Shown one piece after another: positions 52,663 to 61,787 of a stretch of DNA of 64,000 bases. The DNA comes from Chloroflexaceae bacterium (lineage in GTDB: Bacteria; Chloroflexota; Chloroflexia; Chloroflexales; Chloroflexaceae): contig JANWYD010000006.1 in NCBI GenBank assembly GCA_025057155.1, positions 186,001 through 250,000 of the forward strand. Direction: 5' to 3'. How positions within the stretch are numbered: the stretch's first letter is position 1; the number at the start of each line of letters is the position of its first letter. The notes under the pieces are model-generated. The model ran no database searches. It worked only from the letters and a program-made list of their open reading frames with translations, and was not told the DNA's origin. Both the position numbers and the translations under genes were made by a program.

Positions 52663-53474
52663 GCCTTGCTCCCTTCGACCGTCAGGCTCACAGCCAGGCG
52701 AAACCCGGTAAACTCGTTCCGCACCGTTGGCAGCAAGCGAAAGCGACAGGCGCAGCGGGCGTAGCCAGGAGGATTGGCATAGCAGCCCCCGCGCATGATC
52801 CGGCGCCCGGGCGCCGTCAGGTCCTCGCGGCCATCATCAGGGTGGTAGGGATAGGGCGCGTCGAGGCTGGCGGTCCACTCCCAGACATTCCCGGCCATAT
52901 CGAGCACACCGTAGGGACTGGCGCCCGCCGGATAGGCGCCAACCGGCGTAGTGGCCCCTGGCCCGCCATCACGGGTGTTGGCGCGGCGAGGGTCGAACAG
53001 CTCGCCCCAGGGAAAGGCGCGGCCATCACAGCCACGGGCGGCGTGCTCCCACTCCGCTTCGGTGGGCAGCCGCGGCCCGCCGCGCGTCGCGAGGAGGTTG
53101 CCGTTAACATCGCGGAAGGTGACCGGCTGCCGCGCCAGCCAGTCGCAGAAGGCCCGCGCTTCGTTCCAGCTTACATCCACAACAGGGTGATCCAGCCACT
53201 CCGAGGGCGGCGTCGCTCCCCGCCAGGCCAGGGGCGCCGGCGCGCCAGCACTCGCCACGAAGGCCGCGTAGAGGGCGTTCGTGACCGGCGTCTGTGCGAT
53301 GGCGAAGGCTGGCAGCAACACCTCGTGGCGCGGCGCCTCTTCGCGGTAGCTCTCGCGCGTGCCGCCATAGCGCCGCGCCAGCTCGCCCAGGGCCTCTTCC
53401 GGCGTGCCCATCAGAAATGGCACGGCGGGGATCACCACGAAGAGCGGCAGTGGCAGATCAGCTTTCGCGTCCAT
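52659..53474 (-). CDS. FGE-sulfatase-fold (SUMF1-like) protein
   Basis: A 271-residue protein of the formylglycine-generating-enzyme fold. Visible family motifs: VPFLMGTPEE, HEVLLPAFAIAQTPVTNALY, HPVVDVSWNEARAFCDWLA, RLPTEAEWEHAARG, FPWG, YGVLDMAGNVWEW and RIMRGGCYANPPG, ending FTGFRLAVS. The two active-site cysteines of aerobic FGE (SYLCHASYC-type) are not in register; here CAC occurs two residues later. True sulfatase maturation is therefore unlikely, and another SUMF1-domain role is more plausible. No sulfatase gene is nearby. It overlaps genes on both sides (4 bp with Nudix, 17 bp with the unknown gene). Confidence 0.87.
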   Translation of the reverse strand: MDAKADLPLPLFVVIPAVPFLMGTPEEALGELARRYGGTRESYREEAPRHEVLLPAFAIAQTPVTNALYAAFVASAGAPAPLAWRGATPPSEWLDHPVVDVSWNEARAFCDWLARQPVTFRDVNGNLLATRGGPRLPTEAEWEHAARGCDGRAFPWGELFDPRRANTRDGGPGATTPVGAYPAGASPYGVLDMAGNVWEWTASLDAPYPYHPDDGREDLTAPGRRIMRGGCYANPPGYARCACRFRLLPTVRNEFTGFRLAVSLTVEGSKA

Positions 53475-54072
53475 AGATTCGGTTCAACCGCGCCAGTTCC
53501 CGATCATACACCGTTACCGCGAAGTGGTCAATGCTGGTCACACCCTGCAAGGCGTCGTAGCCTTTGACCAGAAACTCGTGGGCCGCCTCCATGGACAGCA
53601 GGCGCGCCAGCAGCCGCGAACGGTGCAGGCCGATGCCCAGCAGGTGCGAGCGCGAGAGCCGGAAGACATTGTACAGGCTGCTGCGAACGAGTTCGAGTTG
53701 TTGCAGGCGGTCGTCATAGTTGTCGGCCAGATAGTAGAACCGCTCGTAGGTCGCCTCGTCGAAATCGGTGCCAACCCCGCGCTCAAGCATCATCAGCGCC
53801 AGGCCATCGTCCAGGCGATTGGTCAGATCGAGCAATTCGAGCACTTCTTCCACATCACGCAGGCGCACGCCCGGCAACGCGTGAATGAACTGGTGCAGCC
53901 GGCGCGCGCCTCGATCGCGCTCGGTGAAGTCGCGCGGTCCGTAGATCTCATTGAAGAAGAACTCGCCAACCGGTTGGTACTGCGGGATCTCGGCCAGGTC
54001 ACGGTAATCGCGGCGGAGACGATTGGATTGAAAGATCTGGAGGGCAATACGATACTGCTTGAACGTGCTCAT
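53458..54072 (-). CDS. Conserved-looking hypothetical protein with FFNEIYGPRDF motif
   Basis: A 204-residue helical protein with no signal peptide or membrane segment. It starts QYRIALQIFQSNRLRRDYRDLAEIP and carries FFFNEIYGPRDFTERDRGARRLH (about 38-60). I recall a similar FFLxEIYG-RDF stretch in uncharacterised bacterial proteins but cannot name the family. Later helices (LSRSHLLGIGLHRSRLLARLL) are basic-hydrophobic. It lies 12 bp behind the giant TPR gene and overlaps the FGE-like gene by 17 bp, so the four genes from 57579 to 52189 are probably one operon. Its function is unknown. Confidence 0.75.
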   Translation of the reverse strand: MSTFKQYRIALQIFQSNRLRRDYRDLAEIPQYQPVGEFFFNEIYGPRDFTERDRGARRLHQFIHALPGVRLRDVEEVLELLDLTNRLDDGLALMMLERGVGTDFDEATYERFYYLADNYDDRLQQLELVRSSLYNVFRLSRSHLLGIGLHRSRLLARLLSMEAAHEFLVKGYDALQGVTSIDHFAVTVYDRELARLNRIYGRES

Positions 54073-54084
54073 ACGACTCGGGAA

Positions 54085-57000
54085 TCAGGTCAGCCGGCTG
54101 ATCTGATCACGCGCCTTGCTGGCGAAGTAGCTGTTCGGGTCAATGCTAATGACCGTCTGGTAGGCGCTGATAGCATCAGCAGTACGTCCCAGATCCTCGG
54201 AAACCAGGCCGATGAAGAACACCGCATCAACATAGGTGGCGTTCAGCTCGAAGGCGCGCCGAAAGCTCTTCAGGGCGGGTTCGAGACGCCCCTGGGCATA
54301 GTAGGCCCGTCCCAGCCAGTAATGCGCTTCGGGGAAGTTCTCCTGCAACCGTATGGCGCGTTGCAGGTCACGGATGGCCCGATCCTCGCGGCCTGCCTGC
54401 ATGAACAGCATGGCCCGCCGGTAGAAGGTTTCAGGGATGCGGTTGTTGGCGCGGATCGAGGCGTCGTAGGCCGCTCTGGCTTCAGCGGTGCGTCCGAGCT
54501 CCTGGTAGAGCTTGCCCTGGAACAGCAAAGCCTCGGCGTAGTCGCCGCGCTGTTGCAGTGCAAGCTGCACTTCTTCCGTGGCCACGCGGATGTCGCCGCG
54601 AGCGCGGTACAGGTGCGCCAGGCCCAGATGGGCCTCTGGAAAGACCGGTTGCAGTTGCAGGGCGCGCCGGTAGGCAGCCTCGGCGCCGGCATAGTCGCCC
54701 TGCCGCAGCAGCCCCTCGGCCAGCCAGAACTGCGCCAGCGGGTCGTCCTGACCGCCGGGGGAATTCGCTGCGGTCTGGAAGTAACTGCTTGCGACGCCCC
54801 AGTTCCCCTGCCCTACGGCGACCAGGCCCAGACCGAGCCGGGCCGGGATGAGCGCGGGGTTGATCTGCAGCGCCTGGTTGTAGCTGTTTACCGCCGACTC
54901 GAAATCCCCGCTGAGCCGTTGCACGTCGCCCAGGGTCACCAGAGCCTCGGCGCGCAGCAACGCCTGGGCCGGATCGCCGAGATCGGGCGTTAGAGCCAGC
55001 ACCATATTCGCGGCCTGAGCCGCGCGCGGCAGTTGCTTGGCGGCGAAGCTGGCCCGGCTGAGGCGGTGCTGGTAGGCCGCCTCGCCTGGTCGGAGGGCTA
55101 CCGCCTCGGTGTAGGCTTCCAGGGCCAGGTTATACTGCTCCTGGGCCATGGCGGCATCGCCGATCGCGACCAGCTTCTCCGCGTCGGCGACGCCCCGATC
55201 CAGCGCGCGGCGATACTCCTGCACCGCCCGCCGCGGGTCGTTCAGCGGGCCGTAGTAGAGATCGGCCAGAGCCAGCCGCGCGGCGACGTTTTGTTCGTCA
55301 ACGCGCGCCGCCTGCCGGAACAGCCGTTCGGCGGTCCGATAGTCATTCTCCGCGACGGCCAGCTTGCCCAACGCCAGCAACGCCGGCGCCGACCGCGGAT
55401 CGAGATCCAGGGCGTCGGCATAGGCATCACGGGCGGCATCAGAGCGACCGGCGGCTTCGTACAACTGGCCGAGTTCTACAGCGGCGACGGCGCTGGACTT
55501 GCTGTACGGGGTCAGGATCTCCTCGGCTTCAAGGTAGAACTCTGGCCCCATCTGCCGCAGGGTGCGCGCCAGGGCCACGGCAGTCTGCGACGACGGGCGC
55601 TGTTCGAGAAGCGCGCGGCGTTGCCCTGCGGCCCCCTGGAGATCACCCTGGGCCTCGGCAATGGCGGCCAGTTCCACCCGCGCGGGGAAAAAGGCGTTAT
55701 TGCGCTCCAGCGCGAGCGAGTAGCGCTCAATTGCCTGCGGCAGATCGCCCCGGGCGCGGGCGACCGCCCCCTGCCCGGCATAACCCTCCGGGGCCTGGGG
55801 CGCAAGTTGCACCGTCTGCGCGTAGGCCCGCTCGGCGGCGTCAAGATCGCCCTGGAGGCGGTAGGCACGCCCGATGGCGGCGGTGATCCGCGGGTCGCCC
55901 GGGCGGCGCCGCTGCAACTCCTCCAGAGTGACCAGGTACGCCGGGCGCGGGGTTGCAGCGGCGACCAGCGCCCTCAGGCCCGAGCGCATCCGCGGACGGA
56001 CGCGGGCCTGTTCCATTTCCACCACCGCCTGGTAAAAGCGCTGCCGATCGGCATGCAGTCTGGCCTGTTCGGCCTGACCGCTCCCGACGAACCCGGCCTC
56101 GCCCGAGCGGGCGCCGTCGGCGATAGCGCGCTGGCGCCACTGCGTCATTGCACGGACGCTCAGATCAGCGGCCCGATCAAGCCCGTCCCGCGCAGCGGTC
56201 AGATCGGCGGAAGACACCTCCGGCCCCGCCTCCAGCTCCCAGAGCAACGGGCCGCGAGCGCCTATGCGGCGAGCCAGGTCGAGCAGGGCGCCCTCCTCGC
56301 TCAGGGCGGCATCAACGCGCTGCCGGTACATCGGGCGATAGATCGGGACGATCACCTGGCTGTCGGGACCACGGGCGCGACGGGCCGCCTCGAGCGCGGC
56401 GGCGGCCTCATCGAGTCGTCCGCTTTCGCGGTACGCCGTCGCCAGAGCGAGGAACAGGGGGGCGTGGGCGGGCAACAGGTTGCGCGCCTGCTCCAGTTCG
56501 GTCTTCGCATCGCCGGGACGGTTCTCGCGCAAAGCGTGCAACGCCAGATTGACGCGCAGCTCGCCCAGGTCGTGCCCTTCCAGCAAGCGGACTGCTTCGG
56601 CGAGGGCGCTGAGCGCCGCCGGGTCCCCGCCATCGAGGAGCACCGCGCCGAGGTTGTTGGCCAGCAGAGCCTGCTCGTCGGAAGGTTCTTGCAGGGCGAG
56701 ACGGTACTCCTCCGCCGCGGCGCTGTAGGCCCGGCGCGCCCACAGCACGTTGCCGCGCAGGGCCCGCGGCAACGGCGCGCGCAACTGCGGGTAGTCCTCC
56801 AACAGGCGTCCGAGGACGGTGAAGGCCCGATCAGCGTCGCCGCGGGCATAGGCGTGCAGGGCGAGGATCAACGGCGTCAGCGTGGCCCGCCCGTTGATTG
56901 GCGCGCTGGCCACCGTGTAGCTCCGTGGCATCGCAAAACGCCCCAGGTACCCATCCCAGCCATTCGGCGCATACGGCCCGGTCGGCTGATAGATCAGGCG

Positions 57001-57579
57001 TGGCTGGAGCGAGGGGCTGTCGAGGACGGCGCCCGGCTCGACCTGCCCCCAGATCAATATGTCAGCGCTGAGGGCGGTGGCCAGTTCCAGCGCCTCCTGG
57101 GTCGTGCCGGGGCGGCGCTCGACCAGGCGGACGACGATGGCCCCCTGCGAACCCGCTTCGATCTCGCGGGCCAGCGTGACGGCGACATTGCGGCCGGTTT
57201 GCCCATCACCGCCATCTTCAAACGGCGCCACCGCCACAATATAGCGCGCGGCGGGAGGAACGAACAGCGGGCTGAGGAGCAGATAGAGGGCCACGCCAAC
57301 GACGAGCGTAAGCGCAGCCATCAGGCCCCAGAGCCAGCGCGGCTGTTCGGCCAGCCATGCGCGCCAGCCCCGGGGACTCTCTGGCTCGGGCAGGGCGGCA
57401 ACCGTGGCGCCTCGCTCGGCGCGCGTTACCAGATCGAGAACGGAGGTGGCTTCCGCCTGGGCAGCCTGCTCGGCAGCGCGATGCTTGCGCACTGACATGC
57501 GCCAGCGATAGGCCAGCACCAGCAGACCGGCGAGGCACAGCCCCAGCAGAACAACAGCGGCAAGGAGCAGCAGGTTCAT
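54085..57579 (-). CDS. Very large membrane-anchored TPR protein
   Basis: A 1164-residue protein. Two membrane segments (about 2-24 and about 83-107) bracket a charged stretch. An alpha/beta region of about 100 residues follows (RYIVAVAPFEDGGDGQTGRNVAVTLAREIEA and ADILIWGQVEPG), resembling a nucleotide- or target-recognising module. The rest is TPR: at least 20 helical pairs with the W/L-G-Y-A-F-A-P pattern, e.g. AYRLQGDLDAAERAYAQTVQLAPQAPEGY and AHYWLGRAYYAQGRLEPALKSFRRAFELN. It should be a scaffold on the outside of the membrane. ATG at 57579; the codon at 57582 is TTG. First gene of a probable four-gene operon, with its own promoter upstream. Confidence 0.88.
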   Translation of the reverse strand: MNLLLLAAVVLLGLCLAGLLVLAYRWRMSVRKHRAAEQAAQAEATSVLDLVTRAERGATVAALPEPESPRGWRAWLAEQPRWLWGLMAALTLVVGVALYLLLSPLFVPPAARYIVAVAPFEDGGDGQTGRNVAVTLAREIEAGSQGAIVVRLVERRPGTTQEALELATALSADILIWGQVEPGAVLDSPSLQPRLIYQPTGPYAPNGWDGYLGRFAMPRSYTVASAPINGRATLTPLILALHAYARGDADRAFTVLGRLLEDYPQLRAPLPRALRGNVLWARRAYSAAAEEYRLALQEPSDEQALLANNLGAVLLDGGDPAALSALAEAVRLLEGHDLGELRVNLALHALRENRPGDAKTELEQARNLLPAHAPLFLALATAYRESGRLDEAAAALEAARRARGPDSQVIVPIYRPMYRQRVDAALSEEGALLDLARRIGARGPLLWELEAGPEVSSADLTAARDGLDRAADLSVRAMTQWRQRAIADGARSGEAGFVGSGQAEQARLHADRQRFYQAVVEMEQARVRPRMRSGLRALVAAATPRPAYLVTLEELQRRRPGDPRITAAIGRAYRLQGDLDAAERAYAQTVQLAPQAPEGYAGQGAVARARGDLPQAIERYSLALERNNAFFPARVELAAIAEAQGDLQGAAGQRRALLEQRPSSQTAVALARTLRQMGPEFYLEAEEILTPYSKSSAVAAVELGQLYEAAGRSDAARDAYADALDLDPRSAPALLALGKLAVAENDYRTAERLFRQAARVDEQNVAARLALADLYYGPLNDPRRAVQEYRRALDRGVADAEKLVAIGDAAMAQEQYNLALEAYTEAVALRPGEAAYQHRLSRASFAAKQLPRAAQAANMVLALTPDLGDPAQALLRAEALVTLGDVQRLSGDFESAVNSYNQALQINPALIPARLGLGLVAVGQGNWGVASSYFQTAANSPGGQDDPLAQFWLAEGLLRQGDYAGAEAAYRRALQLQPVFPEAHLGLAHLYRARGDIRVATEEVQLALQQRGDYAEALLFQGKLYQELGRTAEARAAYDASIRANNRIPETFYRRAMLFMQAGREDRAIRDLQRAIRLQENFPEAHYWLGRAYYAQGRLEPALKSFRRAFELNATYVDAVFFIGLVSEDLGRTADAISAYQTVISIDPNSYFASKARDQISRLT

Positions 57580-57638
57580 CAACGCGGCTCCATCCCGGCG
57601 GGATGCAGGCCCGCGCGGGTCCAGGCGCTCTTGCCCTT

Positions 57639-57666
57639 ATTGTAAGGGGTTTTTCGTGCAGATCAA
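57639..57666 (-). promoter_or_regulatory. Promoter of the TPR operon
   Basis: On the minus strand TTGATC (complement of 57661-57666) and TACAAT (complement of 57639-57644) are 16 bp apart, 60 bp before the start codon. The -10 box lies within the palindrome CCTTACAATAAGG, a possible operator. Confidence 0.6.
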
Positions 57667-57836
57667 GAAGGTGTTCTATTTGTTTTATAAGGAGCCGACT
57701 GGAGCAACGGGCTTCAAAATGCTTACATCCGCCAGAGGTGCGGGCAGCCGGATCTTCCCCGCCTCCGACCGGTGACGGTTCAGCGCCAGACCGACCAGGT
57801 CCAGACACCGTATGCTCAATCCAAAATCGGCGCTCA

Positions 57837-58793
57837 TCAGGGGCCCACCCAGTAGGGCGAGCCATCGGCAGGATCGACCGCGTAGGCGCTGTGGCGGTAG
57901 CGCTTGGCCACCTGCTTCATGGAGGCGGCCCGGCGGCTGAGGTCCTCGACATCGCGGGTCTGTCCGGCGTGATAGACGATCCCGCCAATCGCCAGGCCCA
58001 TCAGCGGGAAGCGCCGCCAGGCGCCGTCGCGATCACGGGTCTCCAGATAGCCGCGCGCCAGTTCCTCACTCTCGTAGAGTTTTGGCACGAGCGCCTCAAA
58101 GCCCGTGATAATGTCGCGACATAGCGCCCGCGTGCGGTCCGGCGGGCAAAGAATGGCGAAGTCATCGCCGCCGATGTGACCAAGAAAGGCGGCCCCTGCC
58201 TCCCGGCGGGTCGCCTCGCCCAGCAACCCGGCGAGTTCGCGGATGGCCATATCACCCCGGACGAAGCCGTAGAAGTCGTTAAAGGCCTTGAAGTTGCCCA
58301 GATCGGCGTGAAGCAGGGTGAAGGGAAGCCGCTGGCCCAGACGCTGCCGCATCTCGCCAAGGAGGAGGGTATTGCCCGGCAGACCCGTAAGCGGGCTATG
58401 CACCGGGTGGCGCGCGGCCCGGCGCAGGTGACCGCGTATCCGGGCGATGAGTTCGGTTCCGATCACTGGCTTGGTAACAAAATCATCGGCGCCGTTCTCA
58501 AAGCCCTTTACCAGGTCACGGGGGGCGCCGCGAACACTTACAATGATCATTGGCAGGTGCGCGGTGCGAGTATCGTTGCGCAGTTGGCGCAATGCCTCGT
58601 ACCCGTCCAGATGCGGCATCACCAGGTCAATCAGGATCAGATCCGGCAGGCGTTCCTGGGCCAGGCGCACCAGGGTATGACCGTCGTGGGCGACAAGGAC
58701 GGCAAAGCCCGCCTCGACCAGCAACAGGGTTATCAACTGGCAGAACTGCCGGTCATCATCGCCGATGAGAATCGTTTGACGCGTTCGTGCCAT
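57837..58793 (-). CDS. Response regulator with GGDEF-family (GGDDF) output domain
   Basis: A 318-residue two-domain regulator. The receiver domain (1-122) has the acidic pair Asp12-Asp13, phospho-acceptor Asp56 (LILIDLVMP), Ser/Thr switch Ser86 (IIVSVRG) and Lys108 (VTKPV). The GGDEF domain (about 130-310) has HADLGNFKAFNDFYGF (162-177). Its active-site loop reads GGDDF (208-212) instead of GGDEF, and no RxxD inhibitory site precedes it. The Glu-to-Asp change keeps an acid, so diguanylate cyclase activity is possible but uncertain. No sensor kinase lies beside it. A single heptad unit (57818-57829) lies just behind the stop. Confidence 0.9.
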   Translation of the reverse strand: MARTRQTILIGDDDRQFCQLITLLLVEAGFAVLVAHDGHTLVRLAQERLPDLILIDLVMPHLDGYEALRQLRNDTRTAHLPMIIVSVRGAPRDLVKGFENGADDFVTKPVIGTELIARIRGHLRRAARHPVHSPLTGLPGNTLLLGEMRQRLGQRLPFTLLHADLGNFKAFNDFYGFVRGDMAIRELAGLLGEATRREAGAAFLGHIGGDDFAILCPPDRTRALCRDIITGFEALVPKLYESEELARGYLETRDRDGAWRRFPLMGLAIGGIVYHAGQTRDVEDLSRRAASMKQVAKRYRHSAYAVDPADGSPYWVGP

Positions 58794-58837
58794 CGGATGA
58801 ACCGCCGTGTTGTGGGGTTTGACGTATCCTCACGAGG

Positions 58838-59803
58838 TCACAGACCGGCGCCTTCCGGCTGGATTCGTAGCAGCACCTTCATCGCTCCCAGGGCCGCGGC
58901 AAAGGCGGCGACGCCATCGCGGAGGTCGTACCGGGCGCTGATAAGCGGGGCGGTTTCGATCAAGCCGCGCTCGAGCAAGCGCAGGGCCGGCGCGAATGGG
59001 CCGCAGCGCGAACCGATCAGGGTGATCTCGTCCACAACCAGCATGCTCAGGTTTAACTCGGAGGGTGCATGAAAGGTGCTTTTCAGCACCAGGCGGCCCC
59101 GTGGCCGCACCAGGGCGCGCGCGGTAGCCAGGCCGGCGGGTTGCCCGGTGCAATCAACCACCACGTCGAACTGCTCGCCGGCAACCTCCGCGGCGCTGAC
59201 GCAGCGCACTCCCTGGCGGCGATAAAGCTCCCAGCGTTCTGGATGCCGCCCTACCAGCGTCACCGCGCAACCCGGCAGCCGGGCAACCTGCACGATCATC
59301 GCTCCGAGCTTGCCGTCGCCAACCACCGCGACCCGGTCTTCGGGGCGAAGGTGGCATTGTTGCAGGATCTCGAGCGCGGCAGCCAGCGGTTCAACCCATA
59401 CCGCCTGCTCATCGCTGAGCGTCTCGGGCACGGGGTGCAAACAGTGAACGGGCAACGCTACCAGGTCGGCCATCGCTCCATCGCGCCGGTCTATGCCCAG
59501 GGTAGTGCGCCGGGGACAATGGGGGTAATCACCGCGCTGGCAGGTGGGGCAGCGCAAACAGGCCGCGTTGATCTCTCCCACCACGCGCCGTCCGAGCCAC
59601 GCCGGGTCCTCACAGGCCGCTACCGTGCCGACAAACTCATGGCCAAGCACCCCGCGAAAGCCCATGTAGCCGCGGGTGATCTCGATATCCGTATTGCAGA
59701 TGCCGGCCAGATGGGGACGAACCAGCGCCTCGCCGGGCGCAAGGGGAGGCTCGGGATAGTCGGTCACGAAGCGGAGCGTTCCGTCAAAGATCAAGGCGTG
59801 CAT
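58838..59803 (-). CDS. Zinc-dependent alcohol dehydrogenase-family oxidoreductase
   Basis: A 321-residue medium-chain dehydrogenase. Catalytic-zinc ligands are Cys36, His55 and Glu56 (AGICNTD, GHEF). The structural-zinc lobe has Cys82, Cys85, Cys88 and Cys96 at the canonical 3-3-8 spacing. The nucleotide-binding segment is VAVVGDGKLGAMIVQVA (about 158-174), followed by VTLVGRHPER; the basic residue after the second strand hints at NADP(H), weakly. It resembles sorbitol/threonine dehydrogenase-like members, but the substrate is not known. It starts next to an AT-rich divergent regulatory region shared with fmt. Confidence 0.88.
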   Translation of the reverse strand: MHALIFDGTLRFVTDYPEPPLAPGEALVRPHLAGICNTDIEITRGYMGFRGVLGHEFVGTVAACEDPAWLGRRVVGEINAACLRCPTCQRGDYPHCPRRTTLGIDRRDGAMADLVALPVHCLHPVPETLSDEQAVWVEPLAAALEILQQCHLRPEDRVAVVGDGKLGAMIVQVARLPGCAVTLVGRHPERWELYRRQGVRCVSAAEVAGEQFDVVVDCTGQPAGLATARALVRPRGRLVLKSTFHAPSELNLSMLVVDEITLIGSRCGPFAPALRLLERGLIETAPLISARYDLRDGVAAFAAALGAMKVLLRIQPEGAGL

Positions 59804-60235
59804 CAGCGCCTCTGTTCATATGCAGACGGCTAACACCGCATCATGGCTTCCAACCGCTTACGTCTACTCATCGGAGATGCTATTGACGGCAATTTCAGTG
59901 AAGATTTTAGCGCATCCAGGAGATTGACATTCTTAGACCATGAGAGAACTGGTAGTGCGTCCGCGCATTTCATTTACAGACCACTTATGACCCGTACATT
60001 ATACTATAATCGTGATATCCTCCGCAACTGCGGCGCCCTGACCTGCCAGGGCCAATCCGACGTCTCCGGGGCAGACCCTGGACGCCGGGTTTCTCGCTGG
60101 TTCTACCGGCGTAGCTGCCAGAACCGGCGAACCCTGTCGAGCGGTCTGGCCGCGTTGCGCTCCACCACCAGCGGTTGAATGGTATGAGCGCTGGCCGCGA
60201 CCTGCCGCGCCGCTGCTCGTAGGAGAGAGCAAGCC
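59804..60235. promoter_or_regulatory. AT-rich divergent regulatory region between adh-like gene and fmt
   Basis: No gene is supported in this 430-bp gap. It has a low-GC core (about 59860-60020) with a perfect TTGACA (59925-59930) and overlapping TATACT and TATAAT at about 60000-60010 (ATTATACTATAATCG). The region from 60020 to 60180 returns to high GC and contains a weak GGTTCT/AGAACC inverted repeat. An open frame on the minus strand here looks non-coding. Confidence 0.5.
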
Positions 60236-61177
60236 ATGCGACTAATTTTTCTAGGCAGCCCGGCCTTCGCCGTCTATCCTCTGGAGGCCCTGGTCGCCGC
60301 TGGCCACACCATCGCCGCGGTCATCACCCAGCCGGACCGGCCGGCCGGCCGCGAGCGGCGGCTGACACCGCCGCCGGTCAAAGTGGCCGCCGAACGGCTG
60401 GGATTGCCCGTACTCCAGCCGGCCACGCTCCGCGACTCGAACGTGGTCGCGCAACTGACCGAGTTGCGCCCCGAAGCGGGCATCGTGGCCGCCTACGGCG
60501 AGATTCTGCGCCGGAACGTGCTGGCCATCCCGCCCCTTGGCTACCTGAACGTGCACCCCTCGCTGTTGCCCCGGCATCGCGGCCCCACCCCCGTGGCCGG
60601 CGCCATTCTGGCCGGCGATGCCGAGACGGGGGTGAGCATTATGCTGCTCGACCAGGGGATGGACAGCGGTCCAATCCTGGCCCAGATCACCGTGCCCCTG
60701 CCGCCCGACGCCCGGACCGGACCGCTCACCGAAGAACTGTTCCGCCTCGGAGCGCGGCTCCTGGTCGAGGCCCTGGAGTCCTATGCCGCTGGCGCGCTCA
60801 CTCCCCAGCCCCAGGATCACGCTCGCGCCACCATCACCCGCCTGCTTAAGAAAGAAGACGGGCAGATTGACTGGTCGTTGCCCGCAGCGCATATCGAACG
60901 CATGACCCGTGCTTACGACCCCTGGCCGGGCGCCTACTCCCACTGGCGCGGCCAGCCCCTGCGCATCCTGAGCGCGGCCGTCCGGCCCGATCCGCCAGGC
61001 GCACCCTCCGCCCCGGGGACCCTGCTTGGCCGCGGTCCGGCGGGGGGGCCGCTGGTGGCCACAGGCCAGGGCGCCCTGGAACTGCTGGAAGTGCAACCCG
61101 CCGGCAAGCGCGCCATGCCGGGCGCCGACTGGTTCAACGGACTCCGCGATCCGACCGGGCGCCTTGGCGACGCATGA
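60236..61177 (+). CDS. fmt: Methionyl-tRNA formyltransferase
   Basis: A 313-residue Fmt, which formylates initiator Met-tRNA using 10-formyl-tetrahydrofolate. The catalytic triad matches the family: Asn105 and His107 (NVHPSLLPRHRG) and Asp143 (LLDQGMDSG). The second part of the folate-binding motif reads GPTPVAGAI. A C-terminal OB-like domain (about 205-310) begins ITRLLKKEDGQIDWS and includes RAYDPWPGAYS. The ATG at 60236 follows AGGAGAG. Def, the usual neighbour, is not next to it. The following gene has its own promoter, so fmt is probably alone. Confidence 0.96.
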   Translation: MRLIFLGSPAFAVYPLEALVAAGHTIAAVITQPDRPAGRERRLTPPPVKVAAERLGLPVLQPATLRDSNVVAQLTELRPEAGIVAAYGEILRRNVLAIPPLGYLNVHPSLLPRHRGPTPVAGAILAGDAETGVSIMLLDQGMDSGPILAQITVPLPPDARTGPLTEELFRLGARLLVEALESYAAGALTPQPQDHARATITRLLKKEDGQIDWSLPAAHIERMTRAYDPWPGAYSHWRGQPLRILSAAVRPDPPGAPSAPGTLLGRGPAGGPLVATGQGALELLEVQPAGKRAMPGADWFNGLRDPTGRLGDA

Positions 61178-61199
61178 CTGACGCGGCGCGTCACCAGTC

Positions 61200-61228
61200 T
61201 TGCAGAGCCACCGCAATTCTCGTATAAT
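61200..61228 (+). promoter_or_regulatory. Consensus promoter of the SCP2-like gene
   Basis: TTGCAG (61200-61205) and a perfect TATAAT (61223-61228) are separated by exactly 17 bp. The predicted leader is about 95 nt. Confidence 0.75.
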
Positions 61229-61329
61229 CGGCACTACGACCCACGGTATAGCGCGCACAGCAACACGCTCGGGCCAGGCCGTATGGCCCGCGGGGGCGAG
61301 TGCGCCATAGCTTCATGAGGAATAAGCCG

Positions 61330-61764
61330 ATGGCCTACTTCAAGGATGAAGCCGAACTGCAGCAGATCCTTGGCGCGCTCTTTGACCAGTTGAAAGCTGA
61401 TGCCCGCGTCGCCCCCAAGATTTCCGAAGCCAAGATCATCATCCGCTGGATCTACGACGAACCCAAGGGTGTGGTAACGATTGACGCCGCTCATCCCCCC
61501 ACCCAGCCGGGAGCGTACATTGATGTCATCTGGGGCGAGTCGGACCTCAAGCCCGATGTCGAGATGAGCATGAAGGCCGACATCGCCCATCGCTTCTGGC
61601 ATGGTCAGGTCAACCTGATGGCCGCGCTTACCCGGCGTCAGATCATCGCCAAGGGGCCAATCCCCAAGATCCTGAAACTGCTCCCCGCCGTTGAACCCGC
61701 CTACACCTTGTATCCGAAGCTCCTGCGCGAGATGGGCCGTGAGGACCTGGTGCTTACGAAGTAA
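61330..61764 (+). CDS. SCP2 sterol-binding-domain-like protein
   Basis: A 144-residue soluble protein with an SCP2-like fold: an N-terminal helix (DEAELQQILGALFDQLKAD), a five-stranded sheet (IIIRWIYDEPKGVVTIDA, YIDVIWGES, VEMSMKADIAHRFWHGQVN) and closing helices (LTRRQIIAKGPIPKILKLLP). Such proteins bind lipids or acyl chains. The ATG at 61330 follows GAGGAATAAG. It has its own consensus promoter and a strong terminator hairpin, so it is a single-gene unit and probably well expressed. The ligand is unknown. Confidence 0.8.
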   Translation: MAYFKDEAELQQILGALFDQLKADARVAPKISEAKIIIRWIYDEPKGVVTIDAAHPPTQPGAYIDVIWGESDLKPDVEMSMKADIAHRFWHGQVNLMAALTRRQIIAKGPIPKILKLLPAVEPAYTLYPKLLREMGREDLVLTK

Positions 61765-61787
61765 CGCCGTTCGCTCGATGCTCCCAT

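Noticed and set aside
52659-53474. Formylglycine-generating enzyme for sulfatases
   Set aside because: The fold matches, but the paired cysteines are out of register and no sulfatase gene is nearby, so a specific FGE name is not justified.
55033-57495. An 820-codon plus-strand open frame opposite the TPR gene
   Set aside because: The minus strand has unmistakable TPR repeats over the same interval; the plus-strand translation has no recognisable feature.
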